From contig HF992531.1 in assembly GCA_000436695.1 (NCBI GenBank), forward strand, positions 1-58,311: a stretch of DNA of 58,311 nt, in the 5' to 3' direction. Below, piece after piece: positions 51,841-58,311 of the stretch. Both the position numbers and the translations under genes were made by a program. Source of the DNA: Prevotella sp. CAG:1185. Its GTDB lineage: Bacteria > Bacteroidota > Bacteroidia > Bacteroidales > Bacteroidaceae. Under the pieces are notes generated by a model. That model searched no databases and was not told the origin of the DNA. It saw only the letters and a program-made list of their open reading frames with translations. The number at the start of each line of letters is the position of its first letter. Position 1 is the stretch's first letter.

Positions 51841-53409
51841 ATGGCACAACTAAACACGTATTATCGTCCTGTATGGACTTGTGGCAGATACAACGAAAAG
51901 GCACAAGCAACAATATATTATAACCTAATTACTGGAGTTAGCTACTATTTTGAAAGCTATTCCGCAAAAGTCATAGGTGAAATATTATCAACACCAAGAA
52001 ACCATATCATAACTATTGAAAATATCTCCAAGAAATTAAATATCTCAATAGAAAGTTTAAATCCATTTTTTGAAGAACTTGAACAACTAGGATTATTATC
52101 CACCGTAATTCCTACAACAAACATTATATCCGAATATCGTAGACGTGTAAGTGCCTACAACTGCCAACAAGCACAAATAAACACATCTTCAATACAAGAT
52201 AAAATTCCATATCTCACATCTAATGCTGAAAGATTTTACACCAATAAAGTCGGAGGTATTACAAGCGTCATGTTCGAACTTACTTATAATTGCAGCGAAA
52301 AATGTATCCATTGTTATAATGAAGGAGCTACCAGAAATGACAATGAAAAAAGTCTACGTGGAAAGAGAGAGGAATTAACATTTGAAGATTATAAAAGACT
52401 AATAGACGAATTATACAATCTTGGAATAATAAAAGTATGCCTTACCGGTGGCGATCCTTTTTCTAATCCTAGCGCATGGCAAATAATTGACTACTTATAT
52501 AAAAAAGAAATAGCCTTTGATGTGTTTACTAATGGACAACACATTATCAATGATGTAAAAAAACTTGCTGATTACTATCCACGTTTAGTCGGAATATCTT
52601 TATATAGTGGAATTGCAGAAGTCCACGACTATATAACACGCATTCATGGATCATGGGAACGTACAATGTCTGTTGTCCGACAACTATCAGAATTGGCAGT
52701 TCCTTTAAATTTAAAATGTTGTGTAATGCGTCCTAATTTCAAATCATATTACATGATTGCAGATATTTCAAAAAAATATGGTGCTATTCCTCAATTTGAA
52801 ATAAGCCTTACAGATTCTATTGAAGGGGACAGATGTGTAAGTAAATATTTGAGAATGACACCAAAACAACTAGAAATTGTACTTCGAGATCCAAATATAC
52901 CTTTATATGTAGGAAAAGAAGCACCGAATTATGGTGGACAGCCTAAGATAATGAACGATAACCCTTGCGGTGCTGGATATAATTCTATATGCATAACACC
53001 AGAAGGAAATGTTATACCATGCTGTGCTTTTCATACACTATTCGGAAACATAAAAAAACATTCTATTTCTAACATAATAAAAAATAGCACAGAATTAAAA
53101 TATTGGAAAAGCCTTACATTAACAGACTATGAAGAGTGTGGTAGGCACAACTATTGTGCATATTGTAATTTATGCCCTGGAAACAACTATATTGAAAATG
53201 GGACGCCATTAAAAGCATCTGAAGTAAATTGTTTTATGGCCAAAGTAAGACATGAATTAGCTCAAAAAATGATGAAAGGTTTTGATCCATTAGAAGGCAA
53301 AAGTCTAATTGAATGTATACAACAATTTCCTGATTATAAACCAATAAAATTAAAAAGAGAAATGTCGCAGCATAACTACAGCGACACTAAATTGAAGGTA
53401 GGTGGGTAA
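51841..53409 (+). CDS. Radical SAM/SPASM peptide maturase with N-terminal PqqD-like recognition domain
   Basis: 522 aa. Residues about 20-90 form a small winged-helix resembling PqqD/RRE domains that bind precursor peptides. The radical SAM core carries C151-x3-C155-x2-C158 (CSEKCIHC) and the SAM-binding VCLTGGDPF. A SPASM-type extension contains C376, C384, C394, C395, C433, C439, C442, C445 and C464, enough for two auxiliary iron-sulfur clusters. Such enzymes install thioether, C-C or epimerised links in ribosomal peptides. A 34-codon peptide gene starts 47 nt downstream. Codon use is AT-rich against the flanking ligA. No GG-Bacteroidales precursor or transporter is nearby, so it is not the well-known GG-type cluster. 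Confidence 0.85.
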   Translation: MAQLNTYYRPVWTCGRYNEKAQATIYYNLITGVSYYFESYSAKVIGEILSTPRNHIITIENISKKLNISIESLNPFFEELEQLGLLSTVIPTTNIISEYRRRVSAYNCQQAQINTSSIQDKIPYLTSNAERFYTNKVGGITSVMFELTYNCSEKCIHCYNEGATRNDNEKSLRGKREELTFEDYKRLIDELYNLGIIKVCLTGGDPFSNPSAWQIIDYLYKKEIAFDVFTNGQHIINDVKKLADYYPRLVGISLYSGIAEVHDYITRIHGSWERTMSVVRQLSELAVPLNLKCCVMRPNFKSYYMIADISKKYGAIPQFEISLTDSIEGDRCVSKYLRMTPKQLEIVLRDPNIPLYVGKEAPNYGGQPKIMNDNPCGAGYNSICITPEGNVIPCCAFHTLFGNIKKHSISNIIKNSTELKYWKSLTLTDYEECGRHNYCAYCNLCPGNNYIENGTPLKASEVNCFMAKVRHELAQKMMKGFDPLEGKSLIECIQQFPDYKPIKLKREMSQHNYSDTKLKVGG

Positions 53410-53456
53410 ATGTGATTCCCGAAGAAATATCACTATGATCAATTAAATTTACAATT

Positions 53457-53561
53457 ATGAAAGTAGATTTAAAAGTAACAGCCGCTTCTAAGGTAGTTAC
53501 CATGAGTAATTGCCCTAAGAATATGGAATCTACATGTGGAATCATGTATCGTTCTATGTAA
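53457..53561 (+). CDS. Candidate RiPP precursor peptide (34 aa, two cysteines)
   Basis: A 34-codon gene (ATG 53457, TAA 53561) between the maturase and a terminator. The first half (MKVDLKVTAASKVVT) looks like a leader. The second half (SNCPKNMESTCGIMYRSM) has C19 and C27 plus four Met and one Tyr, a plausible core for thioether or C-C crosslinks. There is no double-glycine cleavage site. Position directly after a radical SAM maturase, tight spacing and a terminator just after the stop are the reasons for calling it. Too small to prove by composition alone. Confidence 0.68.
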   Translation: MKVDLKVTAASKVVTMSNCPKNMESTCGIMYRSM

Positions 53562-53576
53562 AGAAGCATGAAATTA

Positions 53577-53607
53577 GGGTGCACTTCAGTATTGTGCACC
53601 CCTTTTT
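53577..53607 (+). terminator. Intra-cassette intrinsic terminator
   Basis: A perfect 8-bp stem GGGTGCAC/GTGCACCC (53577-53584, 53594-53601) with a 9-nt loop is followed by CTTTTT. It lies 15 nt after the precursor stop and 27 nt before the next gene. It should raise precursor and maturase transcript levels over the three downstream genes. Confidence 0.85.
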
Positions 53608-53633
53608 AATAAGTTCTTAATTATAGTAATAAT

Positions 53634-54482
53634 ATGGAAAAGATAAAGGTAATCAATGTACCATATAAAATAATTAAAGAAAATAATATTCACAATACAG
53701 TTTATCCATATTTACGTGATTCTGAAGGAAATAAGATAATGTACTCGTTAAGTCCCAATCATGGTCGCAGTTTCCTTATAGGAAAGAATCATGACGGAAA
53801 GTTTATTATCAGTAAGGGTAATGGTCTTAGCTATACTCAATATAGGATACTTAATACTGGTGAATTCGGCAATGATACGTGGGGGTTGTTACTCAGAAAG
53901 GATGCAATACGTGATTTCACACTAGGTATGGAAATTAATGCCTTAGGCATCAAAACAAATCAAATGGAATATGTTTTAGAACTTAAAAAAGATATCGTAC
54001 TTACAAATGGTAATATCATAAGACCTATTTTATTGCAATATAACGTTGAATGTCCATATAGAATTTCTGATGCAGCTTTTATGTCTCAAAAACAAATTAA
54101 GGAAGAAATAGAAAAATGGAAATATATTAACGATAAAAATTTCACAGACTATTATCTTATTGCAGCAGACATTCTCATACGTAATCTTCGTATATTGCAT
54201 GACAACAAAATCTTACATAATGCCATACATGAACACAATTATACATGGGCCTTAGAACTTCTTGATTTTGAATTAGCGTGTTCGCCTCAAAATCCATATA
54301 CTTCAGAAGAGTCTAAAAGACATGTAAAGTCTCTATTTTCTCGTGAAATTATACAAACATATATCATAATAAACTATATTGCTAATGTACTGCACGAAAA
54401 CATAAACCACCATATTGTTAACGAAATATTTATAAAATATGGATTTAATTTGAATAATTATAATTGTAAAAATAAAAATTAA
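53634..54482 (+). CDS. Miniature SelO/YdiU-like pseudokinase with altered catalytic residue
   Basis: 282 aa. Motifs align with SelO, the pseudokinase that transfers AMP to proteins. HGRSFLIGKN...FIISKGNG matches the SelO segment DGRGILLGEQ...WHLKGAG, giving ATP-contacting K61. LLLRKDAIRDF...NALGIKTN matches LRSTIRES...HYLGIPTT, with D94 in place of the ion-pair Glu. HNAIHEHN followed nine residues later by LLDFE matches GVMNTDN...TLDYG, giving N202 and metal ligand D211. The catalytic Asp position is H201. The K61-H201 distance (140) equals the SelO spacing within one residue. The protein lacks the roughly 200-residue C-terminal region of SelO. It lies 27 nt after the terminator, on the strand of the maturase. 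Activity is uncertain; the fold assignment is from motif matching only. Confidence 0.68.
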   Translation: MEKIKVINVPYKIIKENNIHNTVYPYLRDSEGNKIMYSLSPNHGRSFLIGKNHDGKFIISKGNGLSYTQYRILNTGEFGNDTWGLLLRKDAIRDFTLGMEINALGIKTNQMEYVLELKKDIVLTNGNIIRPILLQYNVECPYRISDAAFMSQKQIKEEIEKWKYINDKNFTDYYLIAADILIRNLRILHDNKILHNAIHEHNYTWALELLDFELACSPQNPYTSEESKRHVKSLFSREIIQTYIIINYIANVLHENINHHIVNEIFIKYGFNLNNYNCKNKN

Positions 54483-54487
54483 TCAAA

Positions 54488-54706
54488 ATGAGTTTTTTTA
54501 AGAATTTCTTTGAATCTACCAAACGAGGGTACAACGAAGGCTCTAACCTTAACCCAAAAGAAAGTTTAATGATTATCATTATTGTTTGTATTGCAGGAAT
54601 TCTATATTTGATACAAAAATATACAGATTTTCCTGTATTAGATAAAATAATAAATTTCATATTTGCTGTCCTTGAAAAATTATGTACATTTATATCAAGC
54701 CTATAA
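54488..54706 (+). CDS. Small single-pass membrane protein of the cassette
   Basis: 72 aa, 5 nt after the SelO-like gene. A charged N-terminus (FKNFFESTKRGYNEGSNLNPK) precedes a strong hydrophobic helix (about 26-42, LMIIIIVCIAGILYLI), a short polar stretch, and an amphipathic C-terminal helix (DKIINFIFAVLEKLCTFI). I do not recognise a family. Possible roles are membrane anchor, export accessory or immunity protein for a mature peptide; all are inference from context. Confidence 0.6.
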   Translation: MSFFKNFFESTKRGYNEGSNLNPKESLMIIIIVCIAGILYLIQKYTDFPVLDKIINFIFAVLEKLCTFISSL

Positions 54707-54774
54707 ATATGATGCCTTTTATACGTTTTATCGAATAAGCCATAATCAATATAATAGGAATTAAAATATATAAA

Positions 54775-55218
54775 ATGAAAGAACAAATACATGAAAAGGG
54801 AATAATACCTACAGAAAAAGATATTTTTAATAGATTTTATGAATATAACTCATCATTCTTTCAGAATAAATTACCAATACCATTTTTTGTCATAATACAC
54901 ACGAGAAAAACTATTGGACGTTTTACCTGTGACTACTCTGAAAATGGTGATATCAAAAATCCAATAATAGAAATTAGTGATAGGTATGAATACACCGAAA
55001 CTCAATTAAAAGATATTATAATTCATGAAATGCTTCACTATTATTTATACTACACTCATCAAAATGAAACGCAAGAACACGGAAAAAGATGGAAACAACT
55101 AGCATTCTTTTTTAACGAAAAATTTGGCACAAATATTCAAATAAAAACTGATACAAATTTTATAAAAGAAACAAAAAACAAAAAGAATTGGTTGTTGTCA
55201 AATCTATTTTCCAAATAA
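54775..55218 (+). CDS. SprT-like zinc metallopeptidase of the cassette
   Basis: 147 aa with H84-E85-x2-H88 (IIIHEMLHYYLYY) and a third likely zinc ligand H102 in EHGKRWKQLAFFFN, the SprT/Spartan pattern HExxH...HG..W. The N-terminal half (IFNRFYEYNSSFFQNKLP) also matches the opening of SprT domains. The C-terminal zinc ribbon of SprT proper is missing. In this setting it could process the peptide leader (inference); SprT-family proteins otherwise act on DNA-linked or damaged proteins. It starts 68 nt after the membrane protein gene and is last in the cassette. Confidence 0.75.
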   Translation: MKEQIHEKGIIPTEKDIFNRFYEYNSSFFQNKLPIPFFVIIHTRKTIGRFTCDYSENGDIKNPIIEISDRYEYTETQLKDIIIHEMLHYYLYYTHQNETQEHGKRWKQLAFFFNEKFGTNIQIKTDTNFIKETKNKKNWLLSNLFSK

Positions 55219-55490
55219 ATAATATCGTATTTTCTACAAGAAAATCACTAATACCCTATTAAGTTAAAACAGAATGGTTCTTCCATTGTATAGAAGCACG
55301 ATACTACAAATATAAAAATGATATAATTAAAATTTGTAACTTCAACATTTTTATGACTGAAGTTGCATATCTAATTTAAGATTCCATGTATATGTGATAT
55401 TGAATAATATACCCTGGAATATGTAACCCTATAAATTTCTTATACTTGCTATACAAATTTAATATTTATCGTTTTATTAAAAATAAACCA

Positions 55491-55565
55491 CTGAAATAGG
55501 AGTCAAAATCCATTGAGTTTTGACACAAAATTCAACAAGTTTCAACTTCTATTTCAGCAGTTTTT
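55491..55565. repeat. Nested inverted repeats
   Basis: CTGAAATAG (55491-55499) pairs with CTATTTCAG (55549-55557). Inside, GTCAAAA (55502-55508) pairs with TTTTGAC (55518-55524). A T-run follows on the plus strand (CAGTTTTTAT), so it may terminate the cassette transcript about 270 nt after the last gene. Confidence 0.5.
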
Positions 55566-55770
55566 ATAAGACTAATCATTTTATATTAAAATATATATGT
55601 TTAACTATACTTCTACACGCTTTAGATTAAACATAACTTTAATGTATCTGCATGACAATCTTTCATATACAAAGATGATAAAATATAATTTAGTCTACAA
55701 GACCTTTGTACTAAAATTTAAAGGAATGATTATATTTATATTCCATTTATTATAAAATAATTTCAATAAT

Positions 55771-55801
55771 TTTGAATTCTTCATGATTTGATGTATCTTT
55801 G
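55771..55801 (+). promoter_or_regulatory. Promoter of HIT-family gene
   Basis: TTTG (55771-55774), 19-nt spacer, TATCTTTG (55794-55801): full consensus. The HIT ATG is 233 nt downstream, leaving a long leader. Confidence 0.7.
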
Positions 55802-56034
55802 CATAAGCTTGTGACTAAGTTCAATATGACATAGAAGCAAGTATGGCGGTTCTGCTATCACAGGCAGCATTTTTGCATAATGATATTTAGATGGAATGCA
55901 TAACCATGTCAACAGAATATCGCATAAGCACAGATGCTAAGACTAAAATATAATTACACCAATAAAGAACAAACACTACGCAAATATTGCGAGAAACGAA
56001 ATAATAAAAACAATCTAAAACAAAAGAAAATAAC

Positions 56035-56460
56035 ATGAAAAGTGATCCTAAAGAGTGCCTTTATTGCCAAAACAATGAGACACAGCACGAACTGATGATT
56101 GAAATAGCCAAACTTAGTGTGTCGCGCCTTTTTATTTTTAAGGAGCAAACTTATCACGGACGTTGTCTCGTGGCATATAAAGACCATGTTGACGATATAA
56201 ACCTATTGAGTGATGAAGACAGAAATGCTTTTATGGCTGATGTCGTTAAGGTAACAAGAGCCATGCAAAAGGTGTTCAATCCTGACAAAATAAACTATGG
56301 TGCATATTCAGACACGCTGTCGCACTTACATTTTCACCTGATTCCTAAATATGTAGGCGGACCTGACTTTGGCGGAGTATTCCAGATGAACCCTAAGAAA
56401 GTTTATCTGACCGACGAAGAATATGCAGACATGGCAGAAAAAATGAAAAAAGAGTTGTAA
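56035..56460 (+). CDS. HIT-family hydrolase
   Basis: 141 aa. The histidine triad HLHFHLIPK is followed by GPDFGGVFQMNPKK. The N-terminus CLYCQNNETQHEL has the CxxC zinc-type start of many HIT proteins. These enzymes hydrolyse nucleotide phosphoramidates or adenylylated substrates (AMP-lysine, aminoacyl-AMP). The gene is preceded by a long leader and followed by a terminator. Hydrolysis of AMP adducts is worth noting next to a SelO-like gene, but its distance, composition and own promoter make it likely an ordinary housekeeping neighbour. Confidence 0.85.
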   Translation: MKSDPKECLYCQNNETQHELMIEIAKLSVSRLFIFKEQTYHGRCLVAYKDHVDDINLLSDEDRNAFMADVVKVTRAMQKVFNPDKINYGAYSDTLSHLHFHLIPKYVGGPDFGGVFQMNPKKVYLTDEEYADMAEKMKKEL

Positions 56461-56472
56461 AATATAAATTAG

Positions 56473-56522
56473 ATGCCGCCTGTAAAGCAACATGTACAAG
56501 TCTTGCAGGCGGCATTTATTTT
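56473..56522 (+). terminator. Terminator after HIT gene
   Basis: Stem ATGCCGCCTG/CAGGCGGCAT (56473-56482, 56506-56515) is followed by TTATTTTG. Confidence 0.8.
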
Positions 56523-56771
56523 GTCGGCTATCAAATTCACTTCCCATTATTTCACTACTTTGATTGACACATAAAATTCTACAACAGCCATTGCATAATA
56601 ATTATTTATCCACAATATAATTATGCATAAAGTGATTTTATGTCAAATCACACACAAATATCGACATTAAAGAAATTATTGTTTTTATAAAGACTAAAAA
56701 CGCTTAAAACTAAACTTGCGACATATCCCATCTGCTGTTTATGATAAAAAATACAAAAATAAAGAATAAAA

Positions 56772-56804
56772 ATTGTGATATTGACAGAAAAATAAATAAT
56801 TTTG
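56772..56804 (+). promoter_or_regulatory. Promoter of trmD
   Basis: ATTG (56772-56775; one mismatch to TTTG), 21-nt spacer, TAATTTTG (56797-56804). The trmD ATG follows after only 5 nt. Confidence 0.55.
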
Positions 56805-56809
56805 CAAAT

Positions 56810-57487
56810 ATGCGAATTGATATTATTACAGTTTTACCGGAAATGCTCGAAGGATTTGTAAGAGAATCCATCTTGGCACGCGCACAAAAAAAAGGGTTGG
56901 CGGAAATATACCTGCACAATCTGCGCGACTATTCCACGGACAAATGGAAACGTGTGGACGACTATCCATATGGTGGATTCGCCGGAATGGTCATGCAGTG
57001 CGAGCCTATAGACAGGGCTATATCGGCACTGAAAGCCGAAAGAGAATACGACGAGGTTATATTCACTTCGCCTGACGGCGAACAATTTAATCAGCATGTA
57101 GCTAACGACCTCTCACTAAAAAAGAATCTGATAATCTTGTGCGGACATTATAAAGGTATAGACCAAAGAATACGCGACCATCTTATTACACGTGAAATAA
57201 GTATAGGCGACTATGTCCTTACAGGAGGTGAATTGGCAGCAGCTGTAATGTCTGATGCAATAATAAGACTAGTACCAGGAGTTATTAGCGATGACCAAAG
57301 CGCATTGTCCGACTGCTTTCAGGACGACCTGCTGTCTGCACCGATATACACCAGGCCTGCCGACTATAAAGGATGGAAAGTGCCAGACATTCTGCTAAGC
57401 GGAAATGAAGGAAAAATAAAAGACTGGGAAATAGAACAGAGCTATGAACGCACTAAACGACTGCGTCCTGACCTGTTGAAAGAATAA
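56810..57487 (+). CDS. trmD: tRNA (guanine37-N1)-methyltransferase
   Basis: 225-aa SPOUT methyltransferase, normal length when started at the ATG at 56810 (MRIDIITVLPEML). An upstream ATG at 56741 adds 23 lysine/asparagine-rich residues across the promoter and is rejected. The knot region has CGHYKGIDQRIRDHL and SIGDYVLTGGELAA; the catalytic Asp lies in QSALSDCFQDD, followed by YTRPADYKGWKVP. It is not in the usual rpsP-rimM-trmD-rplS cluster here. It lies 5 nt after the -7 element, so the mRNA may be leaderless. Confidence 0.94.
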   Translation: MRIDIITVLPEMLEGFVRESILARAQKKGLAEIYLHNLRDYSTDKWKRVDDYPYGGFAGMVMQCEPIDRAISALKAEREYDEVIFTSPDGEQFNQHVANDLSLKKNLIILCGHYKGIDQRIRDHLITREISIGDYVLTGGELAAAVMSDAIIRLVPGVISDDQSALSDCFQDDLLSAPIYTRPADYKGWKVPDILLSGNEGKIKDWEIEQSYERTKRLRPDLLKE

Positions 57488-57511
57488 GATAAATCTTAAC
57501 CATAAACCATA

Positions 57512-57556
57512 AAGATGGACTTTCGTTGTGGATGATACCGAAAGTCCGTCTTTTTA
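57512..57556 (+). terminator. Terminator after trmD
   Basis: A 14-bp stem with one G-T wobble (57512-57525 with 57539-57552) and a 13-nt loop is followed by TTT. Confidence 0.8.
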
Positions 57557-57656
57557 GAATCATACTACATTATACACAACTGATTCTATGAAGCTATGAT
57601 GACGGAAATAATATTGAAAATAAAAATATATCTATAATTAATAAAATTAAAAAACT

Positions 57657-58187
57657 ATGGAAGACATTGTAAGATTACCCCAAATGAGTTTCGAACAATC
57701 TGTAAAAACAGTATTAAGCAAACTGACTGATTTCAAAGGCCGTGCACGCAGGTCTGAACTATGGTGGTTTTGGCTTCTGTATGCTGTTGTAAGTATTTTG
57801 ATAAATCTATTACTTTCAGGAACACAGATAATAAGTTCAATAGTATCAATTATTCTGCTACTGTCTATTTGTTCTGTGACAGTACGCCGCCTTCACGACC
57901 GCGGACATAGCGGCTGGTGGGTTGCAGCAAGCATAATAATAAACATTGTTTACAATATATACATGTCAACAAGCGGATACCTAGAAGCTCTGTCGACAAT
58001 TAATCCTGATCCGGATATTGCAGTAAAACTAATGAGCGACCCTGTAATAATTACATCAATACTATTGCTGTTTGTTATTAATATCTCTATTTTTGTATTC
58101 TGCGTTATGGACAGTAAGCCAGAAGAAAACAAATATGGTCCTTCACCAAAATATATCGTAAATTATGGGAATATCCAAAATGAATAA
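57657..58187 (+). CDS. DUF805 membrane protein
   Basis: 176 aa. The N-terminus SFEQSVKTVLSKLTDFKGRARRSELWWF is the typical amphipathic entry of DUF805, with the RSELWWF signature. Helices lie at about 43-75, and then RRLHDRGHSGWWV, the second family signature, precedes more hydrophobic segments (about 94-110 and 138-158). The C-terminus is soluble (DSKPEENKYGPSPKY). Function unknown; YhaH/YhaI of E. coli are relatives. Confidence 0.85.
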   Translation: MEDIVRLPQMSFEQSVKTVLSKLTDFKGRARRSELWWFWLLYAVVSILINLLLSGTQIISSIVSIILLLSICSVTVRRLHDRGHSGWWVAASIIINIVYNIYMSTSGYLEALSTINPDPDIAVKLMSDPVIITSILLLFVINISIFVFCVMDSKPEENKYGPSPKYIVNYGNIQNE

Positions 58188-58311
58188 ATAAAAGATTAAA
58201 AGAAACAATATCATAACTAAAATTAAATATAAGATTCTCACACGTAAGACTTTCAACAAAGTAAAAACAGAATAAATTTGGTTCATCCGACATTTCGCGT
58301 GATAGTTGTTA

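Larger units (their letters stand above)
55219..56034. other. 816-bp intergenic region between cassette and HIT gene
   Basis: It contains a nested dyad at 55491-55557 and a consensus promoter at 55771-55801 that gives the HIT gene a leader of about 230 nt. A 52-codon AT-rich open frame (55597-55755) has no supporting evidence. The rest shows nothing recognised. Confidence 0.55.

Noticed and set aside
55597..55755. 52-codon ORF (ATG 55597, TAA 55755) after the peptide cassette
   Set aside because: Low-complexity composition expected from AT-rich intergenic DNA. It lacks the Cys-rich or repeat features that would suggest a second precursor, and no promoter precedes it.
56035..56460. HIT hydrolase as de-AMPylating partner of the SelO-like protein
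   Set aside because: Attractive idea, since some HIT proteins remove AMP adducts. However, it has its own promoter, neighbour-like base composition and lies 816 bp away, so nothing in the sequence links it to the cassette.
1..58311. CRISPR arrays, tRNA or rRNA genes
   Set aside because: No regularly spaced repeats, cloverleaf-like segments or rRNA-like stretches were seen in the gaps. A tRNAscan or covariance search would be decisive.

Overview
The window looks like the chromosome of a Bacteroidales bacterium, most likely Prevotellaceae (Prevotella/Segatella-like). This rests on moderately AT-rich DNA, promoters of the Bacteroidetes type (TTTG, 19-21 nt, TAnnTTTG), an RprX/RprY two-component pair, an EF-G2 paralogue, a BspA-type leucine-rich-repeat protein with a T9SS-like tail, and near absence of Shine-Dalgarno sequences. 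Genus assignment is inference. I see no tRNA, rRNA, CRISPR array or intact transposase.

Layout. 1-6.2 kb: rprY-rprX and the EF-G2 paralogue on the minus strand, then hemW. 6.2-14.4 kb: an ABC-F ATPase, an M13 metallopeptidase, then the tight run metA - U32 peptidase/RlhA-like - membrane zinc-ribbon protein. 14.6-18.8 kb: an RND efflux pump and its membrane-fusion lipoprotein, without an outer-membrane channel. 19.2-23.4 kb: a LytS-like sensor lacking its central ATP-binding part, a LytTR regulator and a TonB-dependent receptor. 23.4-29.3 kb: YjbQ, an SLC13/TrkA-C transporter, Tex and a type II pantothenate kinase. 29.3-36.6 kb: infC-rpmI-rplT, separated from thrS by a flavin-reductase-like gene, a BspA-like surface protein, a decayed inverted-repeat element and a glyoxalase-fold gene. 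37-41.2 kb: a Spy-like Cys-rich periplasmic protein and the SPOR lipoprotein - ruvX - def - TPR operon. 41.5-48.1 kb: a small membrane-stress-like operon (YtxH, DUF1469, basic protein), a putative small RNA, a metallo-beta-lactamase-fold hydrolase, murB, a DUF4348-like lipoprotein, pheS and an MFS transporter. 48.4-51.2 kb: a B3/B4-domain protein and ligA. 56-58.2 kb: HIT protein, trmD and a DUF805 protein.

The most unusual region is 51.6-55.2 kb. A rod-like structured RNA (possible 6S RNA) precedes an AT-rich cassette on the plus strand: a radical SAM/SPASM peptide maturase with a PqqD-like recognition domain, a 34-codon two-cysteine candidate precursor peptide, an intrinsic terminator, a 282-aa protein whose motifs match the protein-AMPylating pseudokinase SelO/YdiU but with the catalytic Asp replaced by His, a one-helix membrane protein and a SprT-like zinc protease. 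I read this as a RiPP-type peptide-modification system in which a miniature SelO-like enzyme may act as a second tailoring or regulatory factor; I do not know of a described system with this gene set. Other notable points are a clear promoter-plus-terminator small RNA at 42.75-42.83 kb, an EF-G2 lacking the catalytic GTPase histidine, MetA carrying the acetyl-CoA-specificity glutamate, and likely leaderless rprX and trmD mRNAs.
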